Below are positions 8,740 through 17,351 of a stretch of 42,665 nucleotides of DNA, piece by piece. The notes beneath the pieces are model-generated. The model ran no database searches and had not been told where the DNA came from. It worked only from the letters and a program-made list of their open reading frames with translations. Position numbers and translations under genes: made by a program. Numbering within the stretch: position 1 is the first letter of the stretch; the number at the start of each line of letters is the position of its first letter. The stretch covers positions 1-42,665 of the forward strand of contig PNLY01000045.1 in the NCBI GenBank assembly GCA_013823325.1. Direction: 5' to 3'. The stretch is from Methylobacterium sp. Its GTDB lineage: Bacteria > Pseudomonadota > Alphaproteobacteria > Rhizobiales > Beijerinckiaceae.

Positions 8740-9500
8740 CAATAGGCTCCGTCGGTCCGCTCGGCCGGTACGGTGCCGGCGATGATGTCGGCGAGCACGC
8801 CATAGAGGCCGCTGGCGCCGAAGCGGAAGGTCTTGGCCGTCGCCCAGGCCGAACCCATGATCTCGTCGGCAAGGTCGAGATAGGTTTTGGCATCAGCGAG
8901 CGTGCGCAGACCGCCGGAGGGCTTCAAGCCCACCGGCCTGCCCGAGACCTTGATAGCCTCCAGCATGGTGCGGGCCGCCGCCGGCGTGGCGGAGGTCTTG
9001 GTCTTGCCGGTCGAGGTCTTGATGAAATCGGCGCCGGCGGCGATGGCGAGCTCGGATGCCGCGCGCACCGCGGCCTGATCCGGGTATTCGCCGGTTTCGA
9101 GGATGACCTTGAGCGTCTTGTCGCCGCAGCTGCCGCGCGCCTCAGTGACCATCTCGCGGGCGATCTCGGCATCGCCGGCAAGGAAGGCGCGCCAGGGCAA
9201 TACCAGATCGATCTCGTCGGCCCCATCCGCGATCGCCTCGGCGATGTCGCTGCCGATCAGGCTGCAATTGCCGTTGCCGGCCGGGAAGTTGATCACGGTC
9301 GCGATCCTGACCGGCGACGCCTTCAGCGTCTGGCGCGCCAGCTTGAGGAATTGCGGCCAGATGCAGATCGCCGCGACCGTGCCGGGCGCTGCGACTGCCC
9401 GTGCACAGAGCTGCAGCGTGCCGGTCTCGTTCGCCTGGTCGGACAAATCCGTCAGGTCGAGCAGGCGCAAAGCGCGCAAGGCGAGGTCGGCGTCCGACAT
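8739..9500 (-). CDS. deoC: Deoxyribose-phosphate aldolase
   Basis: DeoC cleaves 2-deoxyribose 5-phosphate into acetaldehyde and glyceraldehyde 3-phosphate. From the ATG at 9500 the product is 253 residues, close to the roughly 259 of the E. coli enzyme. The Schiff-base lysine lies in [12 protein letters not shown], and a conserved EIDLVLPW stretch marks the TIM barrel. A longer open frame upstream reads through punA and is not coding. The stop codon overlaps the deoA ATG by one base, and the start is 2 bases after the punA stop, so the three are tightly coupled. No deoB gene for the deoxyribose 1-phosphate to 5-phosphate step is seen in the window. Confidence 0.95.
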   Translation of the reverse strand: MSDADLALRALRLLDLTDLSDQANETGTLQLCARAVAAPGTVAAICIWPQFLKLARQTLKASPVRIATVINFPAGNGNCSLIGSDIAEAIADGADEIDLVLPWRAFLAGDAEIAREMVTEARGSCGDKTLKVILETGEYPDQAAVRAASELAIAAGADFIKTSTGKTKTSATPAAARTMLEAIKVSGRPVGLKPSGGLRTLADAKTYLDLADEIMGSAWATAKTFRFGASGLYGVLADIIAGTVPAERTDGAY

Positions 9501-9502
9501 GA

Positions 9503-10315
9503 TCAGAGCTCGCTCAGGAAGGCGCGCAGCACCCGCCGCAGCGCCGTGGTCGCGGTCGCCGCGACGTCGCGCGTCTCGCCATGGCTGGGCGCGCCGCCCA
9601 AAATACCTGCGCCCATATTGGTGATGATCGAAAGGCCGGCGACGCGCAGGCCGTAGCGCCGCGCCAGGATCACCTCCGGCACGGTCGACATGCCGACGAG
9701 GTCGGCGCCGAGGGTCTTGGCCATCTTGATCTCGGCCGGCGTCTCGAAGCTCGGCCCGGAGAACCACATATAGACGCCCTCGCCCATATTGGCGCCGCTT
9801 GCGGCGGCGGCCTTCTTCAGCCGGGCGCGCAGATGCGGGTCATAGGCGTCGATCATCGGCACGAAGCGGCCGTCGCCGGTATCGCCGACCAGCGGGTTCG
9901 GGCCGTTGAAATTGATGTGGTCGGTGATCAGCGCGAGGCTGCCCGGCCGAAGATCGGGCCGCAGCGAGCCGGCGGCGTTGGTCAGCACGAGCGGCGGCGA
10001 GCCGAAGGCGGCGAGCATGCCGAGCGGCACGCGCATGATGGCGGGATCGCCGGTCTCGTAGAAATGCGCGCGGCCCTCGAAGACCAGCACGCGCTTGCCG
10101 TGCAGCACGCCATAGCTCAATCGCTTGGCATGGCCGGAGACCGAGCCTTTCGGGAAGCCGGGGATTTCCTCGAACGGGATCGAGATCGGCTCGACCATGT
10201 CGTCGATGATCCGGCCGAGTCCGGTGCCGAGCACGATGGCGCAGTCGATGCCGCCATCGATGCCACGATCGATCAGTGTCGATGCCGCTTGGTCGAAAAG
10301 CGCATCAGCCGCCAT
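9503..10315 (-). CDS. punA: Purine-nucleoside phosphorylase, class I trimeric type
   Basis: This enzyme converts purine (deoxy)nucleosides and phosphate into base and (deoxy)ribose 1-phosphate. The 270-residue product has the class I (trimeric) hallmarks: SGHAKRLSYG, FEGRAHFYE for phosphate and sugar, NAAGSL, FSGPSFETPAEI, VGMSTVPEVI, and the base-binding ITNMGAG. The ATG at 10315 has GGAG 8 bases upstream. It differs from the hexameric DeoD type of enterobacteria, as expected for alphaproteobacteria. It is 60 bases downstream of cdd and 2 bases upstream of deoC. Confidence 0.94.
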   Translation of the reverse strand: MAADALFDQAASTLIDRGIDGGIDCAIVLGTGLGRIIDDMVEPISIPFEEIPGFPKGSVSGHAKRLSYGVLHGKRVLVFEGRAHFYETGDPAIMRVPLGMLAAFGSPPLVLTNAAGSLRPDLRPGSLALITDHINFNGPNPLVGDTGDGRFVPMIDAYDPHLRARLKKAAAASGANMGEGVYMWFSGPSFETPAEIKMAKTLGADLVGMSTVPEVILARRYGLRVAGLSIITNMGAGILGGAPSHGETRDVAATATTALRRVLRAFLSEL

Positions 10316-10375
10316 GTTGTTGCTCCATCGGCGCGTTGGCCGCGCTCATCGGGTCGCCTTGAGGGCGCCCGCAAA

Positions 10376-10786
10376 TCAGGTCGGCAAATTGGCCGGTCCG
10401 AACGAGGCTGGCAACAGCCCGGCCAGTGAAAAGCGCGCACGGATGCCTTCGGGCCCGGCAATGGCGATAGGCGTCTCCGCTGCCGCGAATTCGCGGATGC
10501 GCTGGCGGCAGGCGCCGCAGGGCGTCACCAGCTCGGCGCCGTCGCCGATGACGACGATCGCTCGGATGGTGCGCGCGCCGCCGGCGATCATCGCCGAGAT
10601 CGCCCCGGCTTCGGCGCAGGCGCCGACGGGATAGGCGGCGTTCTCGACATTGCAGCCGGGATAGACCTTGCCATCATCCCCCAGGATGGCGGCGCCGACC
10701 TTGAAGCGCGAATAGGGCGCATAAGCCTTCTGCTGCACGGCCTTGGCCGCGGCGAAGAGGGCGTCGAGATCGGGTTCGGCGGACAC
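10376..10786 (-). CDS. cdd: Cytidine deaminase
   Basis: A 136-residue zinc enzyme that deaminates cytidine and deoxycytidine to uridine and deoxyuridine, the substrate for DeoA. The zinc and catalytic motifs are visible: CAEAGAI (Cys57, Glu59) and PCGACRQ (Cys90, Cys93). The common CAERTA form is altered to CAEAGA, which keeps the key residues. The N-terminal AYAPYSRFKVGAA is typical of the homotetrameric short form. The start is a GTG immediately after the upstream permease stop codon (no gap), so it is translated in coupling with transport genes. punA follows after 60 bases. Confidence 0.95.
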   Translation of the reverse strand: MSAEPDLDALFAAAKAVQQKAYAPYSRFKVGAAILGDDGKVYPGCNVENAAYPVGACAEAGAISAMIAGGARTIRAIVVIGDGAELVTPCGACRQRIREFAAAETPIAIAGPEGIRARFSLAGLLPASFGPANLPT

Positions 10787-11758
10787 TCAGCGTTCCTTGA
10801 CATAGGGCAGGCCCGAAGCCTTCGGCGGCGTCGCCTTGCCGATGAAGCCGGCGAGCAGCACCACGGTCATCACATAGGGCAGGGCCTGGATCGCCTGCAC
10901 CGGCACCTGCCCGATGCCGGGCAGGACCACACCCTGCAGTCTTATCGCGACGGCATCGAGCAGGCCGAAGAGCAGGCAGGCGAACAGGGCCGGCCAGGGC
11001 CGCCAATTGGCGAAGATCACGGCGGCGAGGGCGATGAAGCCCTTGCCGGCGGTCATCTGCGGCAGGAAGCCGGCCGATTGCGAGACGGCGAGATAGGTGC
11101 CGCCCAGCCCGCAAAGCGCGCCGCAGATAATCACCGCGGCATAGCGCAAGCCGGCGACGGAGACGCCGGCCGTGTCGACTGCGGCTGGATTCTCGCCGAC
11201 GGCGCGCAGGCGCAGGCCGAAGCGGGTGTGCTTCAAGGTCAGCGCCGTCAGCACGAGCGCGAGCACTGCGAGATAGACCGGCGCCGCGTGGCCGGAGATC
11301 GCGATGTCGTAGATCGGGCCGAAGACCGGGATCTCCTTGAGCGTCCCGACCAGCGGCAGATCGAGCTCAGGAAAGCGGGCGGCGCCTTCGAGGTTCGGCG
11401 TGCGCCCGCCCTGGCCATACCAGGCATTGCCGAGGATGGCGGTTAGCCCGACCGCCAGCATGTTGATCGCGACGCCGGAGACGATCTGGTTGCCGCGCCA
11501 GGTGATCGCGGCGAAGCCATGCACCAGCGAGAGCGCGATCGCGGCGAGCATGCCGGCGCCCAGGCCCGCCCAGGCCGAGCCGCTATGGTAGGCGACGGCG
11601 GCCGAGGCGAAGGCGGCGATCAGCATCTTGCCTTCGAGGCCGATGTCGACGACGCCGGAGCGCTCCGACCAGAGCCCGGCGAGCGCGGCGCAGAGCAGCG
11701 GGATCGACAGGCGGATCGTCGAATCCAGGATGACGGCGAGGGTCTGGACGATCTCCAT
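10787..11758 (-). CDS. Nucleoside ABC transporter permease (second of two)
   Basis: An inner-membrane permease of the BPD_transp_2 family, similar in type to NupQ/YufQ of BMP-dependent nucleoside importers. The 323 residues are mostly hydrophobic, with about eight to nine membrane segments and the conserved patterns LWSERSGVVDIGLEGKMLI near the N-terminus and RAVGENPAAVDTAGVSV in the cytoplasmic coupling loop. The ATG at 11758 has AGGAG about 8 bases upstream, directly beside a palindromic repeat. The stop codon abuts the cdd GTG. With the second permease, the double ATPase and the binding protein it forms one importer. Confidence 0.92.
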   Translation of the reverse strand: MEIVQTLAVILDSTIRLSIPLLCAALAGLWSERSGVVDIGLEGKMLIAAFASAAVAYHSGSAWAGLGAGMLAAIALSLVHGFAAITWRGNQIVSGVAINMLAVGLTAILGNAWYGQGGRTPNLEGAARFPELDLPLVGTLKEIPVFGPIYDIAISGHAAPVYLAVLALVLTALTLKHTRFGLRLRAVGENPAAVDTAGVSVAGLRYAAVIICGALCGLGGTYLAVSQSAGFLPQMTAGKGFIALAAVIFANWRPWPALFACLLFGLLDAVAIRLQGVVLPGIGQVPVQAIQALPYVMTVVLLAGFIGKATPPKASGLPYVKER

Positions 11759-11773
11759 CGCCTAGCTCCTGGC

Positions 11774-11862
11774 CGTCATTGCGAGGAGCGAAGCGACGAA
11801 GCAATCCAGGGGGACGTCGAGCTCTGACGCCCCTGGATTGCTTCGCTGCGCTCGCAATGACG
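11774..11862. repeat. Palindromic repeat (REP/RPE-like) inside the nucleoside operon
   Basis: Two long arms face each other in the 122-base gap between the two permease genes. The left arm starts CGTCATTGCGAG and ends CAATCCAGGGG. The right arm read in reverse starts CGTCATTGCGAG and ends CAATCCAGGGG as well, and only the middle differs by a few bases (16 against 10). The intervening 14 or so bases form the loop. Repeats of this pattern are widespread in Hyphomicrobiales genomes, from general knowledge. In the mRNA it would form a long hairpin just before the ribosome binding site of the second permease. Confidence 0.88.
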
Positions 11863-11880
11863 CGCTGGAGGCGATCGCGC

Positions 11881-12987
11881 TCATGCGGCCTTTCCCCGGC
11901 CTAAGGACAACACGCCGGCCACGAGGCGCCGGAACAGTCCGTCGAGCGCCCCGGCGAAGAGGATGACGATGCCGCCGATCACCACGACCATGTCGCGGGT
12001 GATGGTCGGCTTGTCGAAGGAGAGCTCGGCTCCGCCCTGGTAGAGCACGCCGAAGAGCAACGCCGCGAGGCCGACGCCGACCGGATGGCCGCGTCCCATC
12101 AGCGCGACCGCAATGCCGACGAAGCCGTAGCCGGCGGTGAAGTCGAGCACGAGCCGGTGCTGCACGCCCATGGCCTCGTTGACGGCGAGCCCGCCGGCGA
12201 GCGCGCCAGAGATCGCCATCGCCACCATGATGATCCGCGCCGGCGAGATGCCGGCATAGGCGGCGGCGCGTGGATTGGCGCCGACGGTGCGGATCGCATA
12301 GCCGAGCCGCGAGCGGTAGATCAGCGCCCAGACCGCGACGAGGGAGGCCAGCGCCAGCAGGAAGGAGGTGTTGAGCGGCGTCGAGGGCAGCTTCAGCCCG
12401 AAGGCGCCGAGCAGCTCATGGATCGGCGTCAGCACCGCCTGCTTCGGGAAATCCGGGGTTTCCGGCTGCATCGAGCCGGTCTTCCCCATCACCTCGACCA
12501 GGAGGTAGACGATCAGCGTCGCGGCGATGAAGTTGAACATGATCGTGGTGATCACGACATGGCTGCCGCGCGTTGCCTGGAGATAGCCGGGGATGAAGGC
12601 CCAGAGCGCCCCGCCCGCCGCCGCGGCCAGAATGGCGAGCGGCACCAGCAGGATGCCTGGCAGCGGTGCAAGCCAGAGGCAGGCGAGCGCGGCGAAGATG
12701 CCGGCAATGGTCGCCTGGCCCTCGCCGCCGATATTGAAAAGGCCGGCATGGAAGGCGACGGCGACGGCAAGGCCGGTGAAGATGAAATTGGTGGTGTAGT
12801 AGAGCGTGAAGCCGAGGCCTTCGAGGCTGCCGAGCGAGCCCTTCAGCAGCAGCATCGTCGCTTCCAGCGGGCTTTCGCCGATCGAGAGCACGACGAGCCC
12901 GGCAACGACCAGCGCTGCCGCGACCGAGACCAGCGGGACGAGGGCGGTGTCGGCCCAGCGGGGCAGATCGATCGGGGTGGCGCTCAT
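11881..12987 (-). CDS. Nucleoside ABC transporter permease (first of two)
   Basis: The other inner-membrane permease of the importer, similar in type to NupP/YufP. From the ATG at 12987 it is 368 residues, with an N-terminal membrane segment, the conserved FTGLAVAVAFHAGLFNIGGE stretch, and the coupling loop RTVGANPRAAAYAGIS. A longer open frame reaching 13080 overlaps the ATPase and is rejected. The ATG overlaps the ATPase stop codon by 4 bases (ATGA), a clear sign of coupled translation. It is separated from the second permease by a palindromic repeat. Confidence 0.92.
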   Translation of the reverse strand: MSATPIDLPRWADTALVPLVSVAAALVVAGLVVLSIGESPLEATMLLLKGSLGSLEGLGFTLYYTTNFIFTGLAVAVAFHAGLFNIGGEGQATIAGIFAALACLWLAPLPGILLVPLAILAAAAGGALWAFIPGYLQATRGSHVVITTIMFNFIAATLIVYLLVEVMGKTGSMQPETPDFPKQAVLTPIHELLGAFGLKLPSTPLNTSFLLALASLVAVWALIYRSRLGYAIRTVGANPRAAAYAGISPARIIMVAMAISGALAGGLAVNEAMGVQHRLVLDFTAGYGFVGIAVALMGRGHPVGVGLAALLFGVLYQGGAELSFDKPTITRDMVVVIGGIVILFAGALDGLFRRLVAGVLSLGRGKAA

Positions 12988-14516
12988 GCCGCCCTCTCGC
13001 TGACGCCGGCCATCAGCAGGCCGAGATCGCGCTCGTCGGTCGCCACCGCCTCGCGCTCGCCGGTGATCTGGCCGCCGCAAAGGGCGAGGATCCTGTCGGA
13101 GAGCGCCATCACCTCCTCCAGCTCGACCGAGACGAGCAGGATCGCGACACCCTGGTCGCGCAGGGCGATCAGGCGGCGATGGATGAACTCGATCGCGCCG
13201 ATATCGACGCCGCGCGTCGGCTGGCCGACCAGCAGCACCTTCGGCGCCCGCTCGATCTCGCGGGCGAGCACGATCTTCTGCTGGTTGCCGCCGGAGAACT
13301 TGGCGGTCTTCAGGGCCGGGTCGACGGGGCGGACGTCGTAATCCTGCATGCCGGTGCGCGCATGCTGCTCGACCAGGGTCGGCGAGAGAAAGGGCCCTCG
13401 CCCGAAAGCCGGGTCGTTATGATAGCCGAGAATCGCGTTTTCGGCCGCGGCAAAGGCGGTGACGAGGCCGGTCCGCAAGCGATCCTCGGGAATATGCATC
13501 AGGCCGAGCTTGCGCAGATTGGCCGGGTTGCGGTCGGCAGCGTTGAGGATCCGGCCGCCGAGCCGGATGACCCCGCGCGTCGGCTGGATCAGGCCGGCGA
13601 GCACGTCGAGCAGTTCGCTCTGGCCGTTGCCGGCGACGCCGGCGATGCCAACGATCTCGCCTTCGTGCAGGGTCAGGCTGGCGTCGCGCAAGGTTTCGCA
13701 GCCGCGCTCGTCGATCACGGAGAGGCCTGCTGCCTCCAGCACCGGCGCGCCGCGCTGGCGCGGCGTCTTCTCGACACGCAGCAGCACGCGCCGGCCGACC
13801 ATCGCTTCCGCCAGCTCGGCCGGAGAGGTCCGTTCGGTCTCGACATGGGCGACCATCTCGCCGCGCCGCATCACCGAGACGCGGTCGGTCACCGCCATGA
13901 TCTCGCGCAGCTTGTGGGTGATCAGGATCACCGTCTTGCCCTGGGCCTTCAGCGCTCGCAGCAATTCGAAGAGCTGGTCGGCCTCGGCCGGGGTCAGCAC
14001 GGCGGTCGGCTCGTCGAGGATCAGCACCTGCGCCCCGCGATAGAGCGCCTTCAGGATCTCGACCCGCTGCTGCAGGCCGACCGAGAGCGTACCCACGATC
14101 GCGTCGGGATCGATCGCGAGGCCGTATTCCCCTGAGAGGCGCGCCAGCTCGGCCCGCGCCTTGCCGATGCCGCGCTTGAGCAGCGCCCCGCCCTCGGCGC
14201 CGAGCACGATGTTCTCGACCACGCTGAGCGGCTCCACCAGCATGAAATGCTGGTGGACCATGCCGATCCCGGCAGCGATCGCATCCGATGACGAGCGGAT
14301 ACGCCGCGGCTCGCCGCCCACCCGGATCTCGCCGGCATCGGCCTCGTAGAAGCCGTAGAGGATCGACATCAGCGTCGACTTGCCGGCGCCGTTCTCACCG
14401 ACGATGCCGTGGATCGAGCCGGCGGCGACCGAAAGCGAGACGTCCTTGTTGGCCTTGACCGGGCCGAACGCCTTGCTGATGCCGCTGAGCTCGATGGCGG
14501 GATGCGGGCTCGTCAC
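12984..14516 (-). CDS. Nucleoside ABC transporter ATP-binding protein, two ABC domains
   Basis: A 510-residue cytosolic ATPase with two fused ABC domains, the RbsA/NupO layout. Domain 1 has Walker A GENGAGKST (about 38-46), signature LSVGLQQR and Walker B VLILDEPTAVL. Domain 2 (from about 255) has a degenerate Walker A, GVAGNGQSE, where Lys is replaced by Gln; its signature FSGGNQQK is intact, and VLLVGQPTRGVD replaces the usual Walker B. This asymmetry is normal for the family. The start is a GTG at 14516, 13 bases after the binding-protein stop. It energises import through the two permeases downstream. Confidence 0.94.
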   Translation of the reverse strand: MTSPHPAIELSGISKAFGPVKANKDVSLSVAAGSIHGIVGENGAGKSTLMSILYGFYEADAGEIRVGGEPRRIRSSSDAIAAGIGMVHQHFMLVEPLSVVENIVLGAEGGALLKRGIGKARAELARLSGEYGLAIDPDAIVGTLSVGLQQRVEILKALYRGAQVLILDEPTAVLTPAEADQLFELLRALKAQGKTVILITHKLREIMAVTDRVSVMRRGEMVAHVETERTSPAELAEAMVGRRVLLRVEKTPRQRGAPVLEAAGLSVIDERGCETLRDASLTLHEGEIVGIAGVAGNGQSELLDVLAGLIQPTRGVIRLGGRILNAADRNPANLRKLGLMHIPEDRLRTGLVTAFAAAENAILGYHNDPAFGRGPFLSPTLVEQHARTGMQDYDVRPVDPALKTAKFSGGNQQKIVLAREIERAPKVLLVGQPTRGVDIGAIEFIHRRLIALRDQGVAILLVSVELEEVMALSDRILALCGGQITGEREAVATDERDLGLLMAGVSERAA

Positions 14517-14529
14517 CGGTCGCGCCGGC

Positions 14530-15531
14530 TCACATCGTGCACTTGGAATCCGACATGTAGTCGTGGACCTTGACGGTGCCGGCGATGATGTCGGCCTTCG
14601 CCTTGTCGGCGGCGGCCTTCATCTCCGGCGTGATCAGCGCCTTGTTGTTGTCGTCGAGGGCCCAGCCGACGCCGTCCTCCTTCAGCCCGAGCACCGAGAC
14701 GCCCGGCTTCCAGGTGCCGTCGCGCGCCTCCTTGAACGAAGTGTAGGCGGCGACGTCGACGCGCTTCAGCATCGAGGTCAGCACTTTGCCGGGGTGCAGC
14801 ATGTTCTGGTTGGAATCGACGCCGATGCCGAGCTTGCCGGCATCCGCCGCGGCGCGCAGCACGCCGATGCCGGTGCCGCCGGCGGCGTGGTAGATCACGT
14901 CGGCGCCGCGGTCGATCTGCGACTTGGCGAGCTCGCCGCCCTTCACGGGGTCGTTCCAGGCGGCCGGGGTCGAGCCGGTCATGTTCTGGAAGATCTCGGC
15001 GTCCTTCTTGCCGGCCTTGACGCCCTGGACATAGCCGCAGGCGAATTTGCGGATCAGCGGGATGTCCATGCCGCCGACGAAGCCGACCTTGCCGGTCTTC
15101 GAGGCGAGGCTGGCGAGGAGGCCGACCAGATAGGACGCCTCATGCTCCTTGAACACCACCGACTGCACGTTCGGCAGCTCGACCACCATGTCGATGATCG
15201 TGAACTTCAGGTTCGGGAACTCGGCCGCGACCTTCTGCAGCGCGGTCGCCTGCGAGAAGCCGACCGCGATGATCGGCGAATGGCCGTCGCGGGCGAAGCG
15301 ACGCAGCGCCTGCTCGATCTGCGCATCGTTGGTCGGCTCGAAATCACGGAACTCGACACCGGTCTCGGCCTTGAACTTCTCGGCGCCGACGAAGACGCCC
15401 TCGTTGAAGGATTTGTCGAACTTGCCACCCTTGTCATAGACGATCGCCGGCTTGATCGCGGTCTGGGCGACGGCCGTCATGGCCGAAAGGGCGACGCCCG
15501 CCAGAGCGAGGGCGAGAGATTTCAAACGCAT
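14530..15531 (-). CDS. BMP family nucleoside-binding protein
   Basis: A 333-residue periplasmic solute-binding protein of the BMP/Med family (PnrA, NupN relatives), which bind purine or pyrimidine nucleosides. The N-terminus is a Sec signal ending near AVAQ-TA, without a lipobox, so it is soluble rather than lipid-anchored. The mature part shows YDKGGKFDKSFNEGVFVGAE (the family's first ligand loop) and GADVIYHAAGGTGIG. The ATG at 15531 follows AGGGGA. It is the first gene of the importer and salvage operon, and regulatory palindromes lie upstream. The family and the downstream cdd, punA and deo genes agree on nucleosides as the substrate. Confidence 0.93.
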   Translation of the reverse strand: MRLKSLALALAGVALSAMTAVAQTAIKPAIVYDKGGKFDKSFNEGVFVGAEKFKAETGVEFRDFEPTNDAQIEQALRRFARDGHSPIIAVGFSQATALQKVAAEFPNLKFTIIDMVVELPNVQSVVFKEHEASYLVGLLASLASKTGKVGFVGGMDIPLIRKFACGYVQGVKAGKKDAEIFQNMTGSTPAAWNDPVKGGELAKSQIDRGADVIYHAAGGTGIGVLRAAADAGKLGIGVDSNQNMLHPGKVLTSMLKRVDVAAYTSFKEARDGTWKPGVSVLGLKEDGVGWALDDNNKALITPEMKAAADKAKADIIAGTVKVHDYMSDSKCTM

Positions 15532-15554
15532 CGAGCCGTTCCCCTGTCACACGC

Positions 15555-15573
15555 GGAATGGTTGCGCCATTCC
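15555..15573 (-). promoter_or_regulatory. Small hairpin in the 5' leader of the nucleoside operon
   Basis: A perfect 7-bp inverted repeat, GGAATGG / CCATTCC with a 5-base loop, lies about 24 bases upstream of the BMP gene ATG and just before its AGGGGA site. It could be an operator or a hairpin in the mRNA leader. Nothing shows which. Confidence 0.35.
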
Positions 15574-15639
15574 TGCCTGCGATCACGATGGCACGGCTTG
15601 CGGGCGGGGCCAAGCGGGCTTGCGGGCCCGCTCGGCGAT

Positions 15640-15652
15640 ATATGTCACATAT
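15640..15652. promoter_or_regulatory. Candidate operator of the nucleoside operon
   Basis: A perfect 13-base palindrome, ATATGTCACATAT, stands in an AT-rich spot inside very GC-rich DNA, between the end of the SDR gene and the BMP gene and about 110 bases upstream of the BMP start. A 7-bp GC hairpin (arms AGCGGGC / GCCCGCT, 15613-15632) lies on the promoter-proximal side. The position suits a repressor or activator site for the operon; the regulator is not encoded nearby. Confidence 0.45.
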
Positions 15653-15663
15653 GAACAGTCGCC

Positions 15664-16434
15664 TCAGCCACGCTGGATCGAGACGCCGCCATCGGCGAGG
15701 AAGGCCGTGCCGGTGACGAAGCTCGATGCATCGCTGGCCAGAAAGAGCGCGGCGCGGGCGATCTCGTCCGGCTGGGCCATGCGCTTCAGGGCATGAATCC
15801 CCTCGACGAAGGCGAGCACCTCGGGGCCGGCGCCGGGCGCGTTGGTCGTCGCGGCCGGCGTGTCGGTACCACCCGGCAGCAGGGCGTTGACGCGGATGCG
15901 CTTGCCGCCGAGCTCGGCCGCAAGCGCCTTCACGAGGCCGATCTGCCCGGCCTTGCTGGCGGCATAGACCGACATGCCGGCAAGTCCGGCGGTGTAGCCG
16001 ACAAAGCTTGAGGTGAAGATCAGGGAGCCGCCGCCGCGCGCTTCCAGCGCCGGGACCTGGTGCTTTGCGCCGAGAAAGGCGCTGGTCAGGTTGATCGCGA
16101 TCACCTCGTGCCAGTTCGCGCTCGCCATCTCACCGATCGGGCCGAGCTCGCCGATGATGCCGGCATTGTTGAGGGCGATGTCGAGCCCGCCGAAGCGCTC
16201 GGTCGCGGTGTCGACTAGGCGCTGCGCCAGCGCTTCCTCGCGGATGTCGCCGGAGACGGCGATCGCTTCGCCGCCCTCCGCCTTGATCTCGCCGACGAGC
16301 GCATCGAGCTCGCTCTGCCGCCTTGCGGTGACGACGAGCCTGGCACCCTCCGCTGCGAACAGCTTTGCCGCTGCCCGGCCGATACCGGAGCTCGCGCCGG
16401 TGATGATCGCAACCTTGTCCTTCAGTGCCGTCAT
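15664..16434 (-). CDS. Short-chain dehydrogenase/reductase
   Basis: A 256-residue classical SDR, an NAD(P)-dependent oxidoreductase of unknown substrate. It shows the cofactor motif TGASSGIG (about 12-19), NNAG (89-92), catalytic Asn near 115, Ser near 142, and YAASK (Tyr157, Lys161). Arg residues after the second strand (VVTARRQSE) suggest NADP preference. The preferred ATG at 16434 has an AGGAC site upstream; the open frame continues to 16563, but this adds a non-conserved basic extension. It is transcribed toward the nucleoside operon and is 132 bases from it, so it may be separate. Confidence 0.88.
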   Translation of the reverse strand: MTALKDKVAIITGASSGIGRAAAKLFAAEGARLVVTARRQSELDALVGEIKAEGGEAIAVSGDIREEALAQRLVDTATERFGGLDIALNNAGIIGELGPIGEMASANWHEVIAINLTSAFLGAKHQVPALEARGGGSLIFTSSFVGYTAGLAGMSVYAASKAGQIGLVKALAAELGGKRIRVNALLPGGTDTPAATTNAPGAGPEVLAFVEGIHALKRMAQPDEIARAALFLASDASSFVTGTAFLADGGVSIQRG

Positions 16435-16561
16435 GTCCTGGTCCTCGTTCAGGGAATGCGGCGCGGGTGATCGCAGGCTGGCGGCCCGTGCAGACACCCG
16501 CTTCCTGTCACGGCAGGGCACCCGATTGCTGGCGAGGCTGGAAGAGCCTAGCTTGCCGGCC

Positions 16562-17350
16562 ATGACGCTGAACGATGCCGAGATCGAGCGCTATGCCCGC
16601 CATCTGGTGCTGCCGGAGATCGGTGGCCCCGGCCAGGCCAAACTCAAGCGTGCCCGCGTGCTGGTGATCGGCGCCGGAGGCCTGGGGGCGCCGCTGATCC
16701 CCTATCTCGCTGCGGCCGGCGTCGGCACGATCGGCATCGTCGATGACGACCATGTCTCGCTCTCGAACCTGCAGCGCCAGATCATCTTCGGCTCGGAGGA
16801 TATCGGGGCGCGCAAGGTGGTCGCCGCCGCCAATTTCGTCACGCGGCTCAACCCGCGCGTCGCGATCGAGGAATACGTCACCCGGATCGACCCGCACAAC
16901 GCCCGCGCGCTCATCGCCTTCTACGATGTCGTCGCCGATGGCTCCGACAATTTCGCGACGCGCTACGCCGTCTCCGATGCCTGCTTCCACGAGAAGAAGC
17001 CGCTGGTGACGGCGGCACTCGGACGCTTCGACGGCTCGCTGACGACAATCAGGGCGCATGAGAAGGCCCCCGACGGGGGGCCCAATCCGACTTACCGTTG
17101 CCTGTTCCCGCAGGAGCCGCCGCCCGGCACGGTCGCGCCCTGCGCCGAGGCTGGCGTGCTCGGTGCGCTCGCCGGCGTGATGGGCTCGCTGATGGCGCTG
17201 GAGGTGATCCGCGCGATCACCGGCTTCGGCGATCCGCTGGTCGGCAAGCTCCTGCTCGTCGATGCGATGGCGATGCGCTTCGAGACGATGAAATATGGCT
17301 GGGATCCCGACAATCCGCTGAACGGGACCGCAGCCGGGGTCGCCGCCTGA
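16562..17350 (+). CDS. moeB: MoeB/ThiF-family adenylyltransferase lacking zinc cysteines
   Basis: A 262-residue E1-like enzyme that would adenylate the C-terminal glycine of a sulfur-carrier protein (MoaD or ThiS type). Clear motifs are the nucleotide loop GAGGLGAP (about 39-46), NLQRQIIF, and DGSDNFATRY. The cysteine in PTYRCLF remains, but its partner in the E. coli MoeB CYRC pair is Thr here, and the C-terminal CxxC pair is missing (the tail reads YGWDPDNPLNG). There is no rhodanese domain. The start at 16562 is chosen from family alignment; the frame is open upstream over the SDR gene. It converges on gshB with a single base between stops. Confidence 0.88.
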   Translation: MTLNDAEIERYARHLVLPEIGGPGQAKLKRARVLVIGAGGLGAPLIPYLAAAGVGTIGIVDDDHVSLSNLQRQIIFGSEDIGARKVVAAANFVTRLNPRVAIEEYVTRIDPHNARALIAFYDVVADGSDNFATRYAVSDACFHEKKPLVTAALGRFDGSLTTIRAHEKAPDGGPNPTYRCLFPQEPPPGTVAPCAEAGVLGALAGVMGSLMALEVIRAITGFGDPLVGKLLLVDAMAMRFETMKYGWDPDNPLNGTAAGVAA

Positions 17351-17351
17351 G

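Noticed and set aside
16013..16561. N-terminal extension of the MoeB-like protein across the SDR gene
   Set aside because: The extension overlaps the SDR gene antisense and has no similarity to MoeB. The ATG at 16562 aligns with the start of the family.
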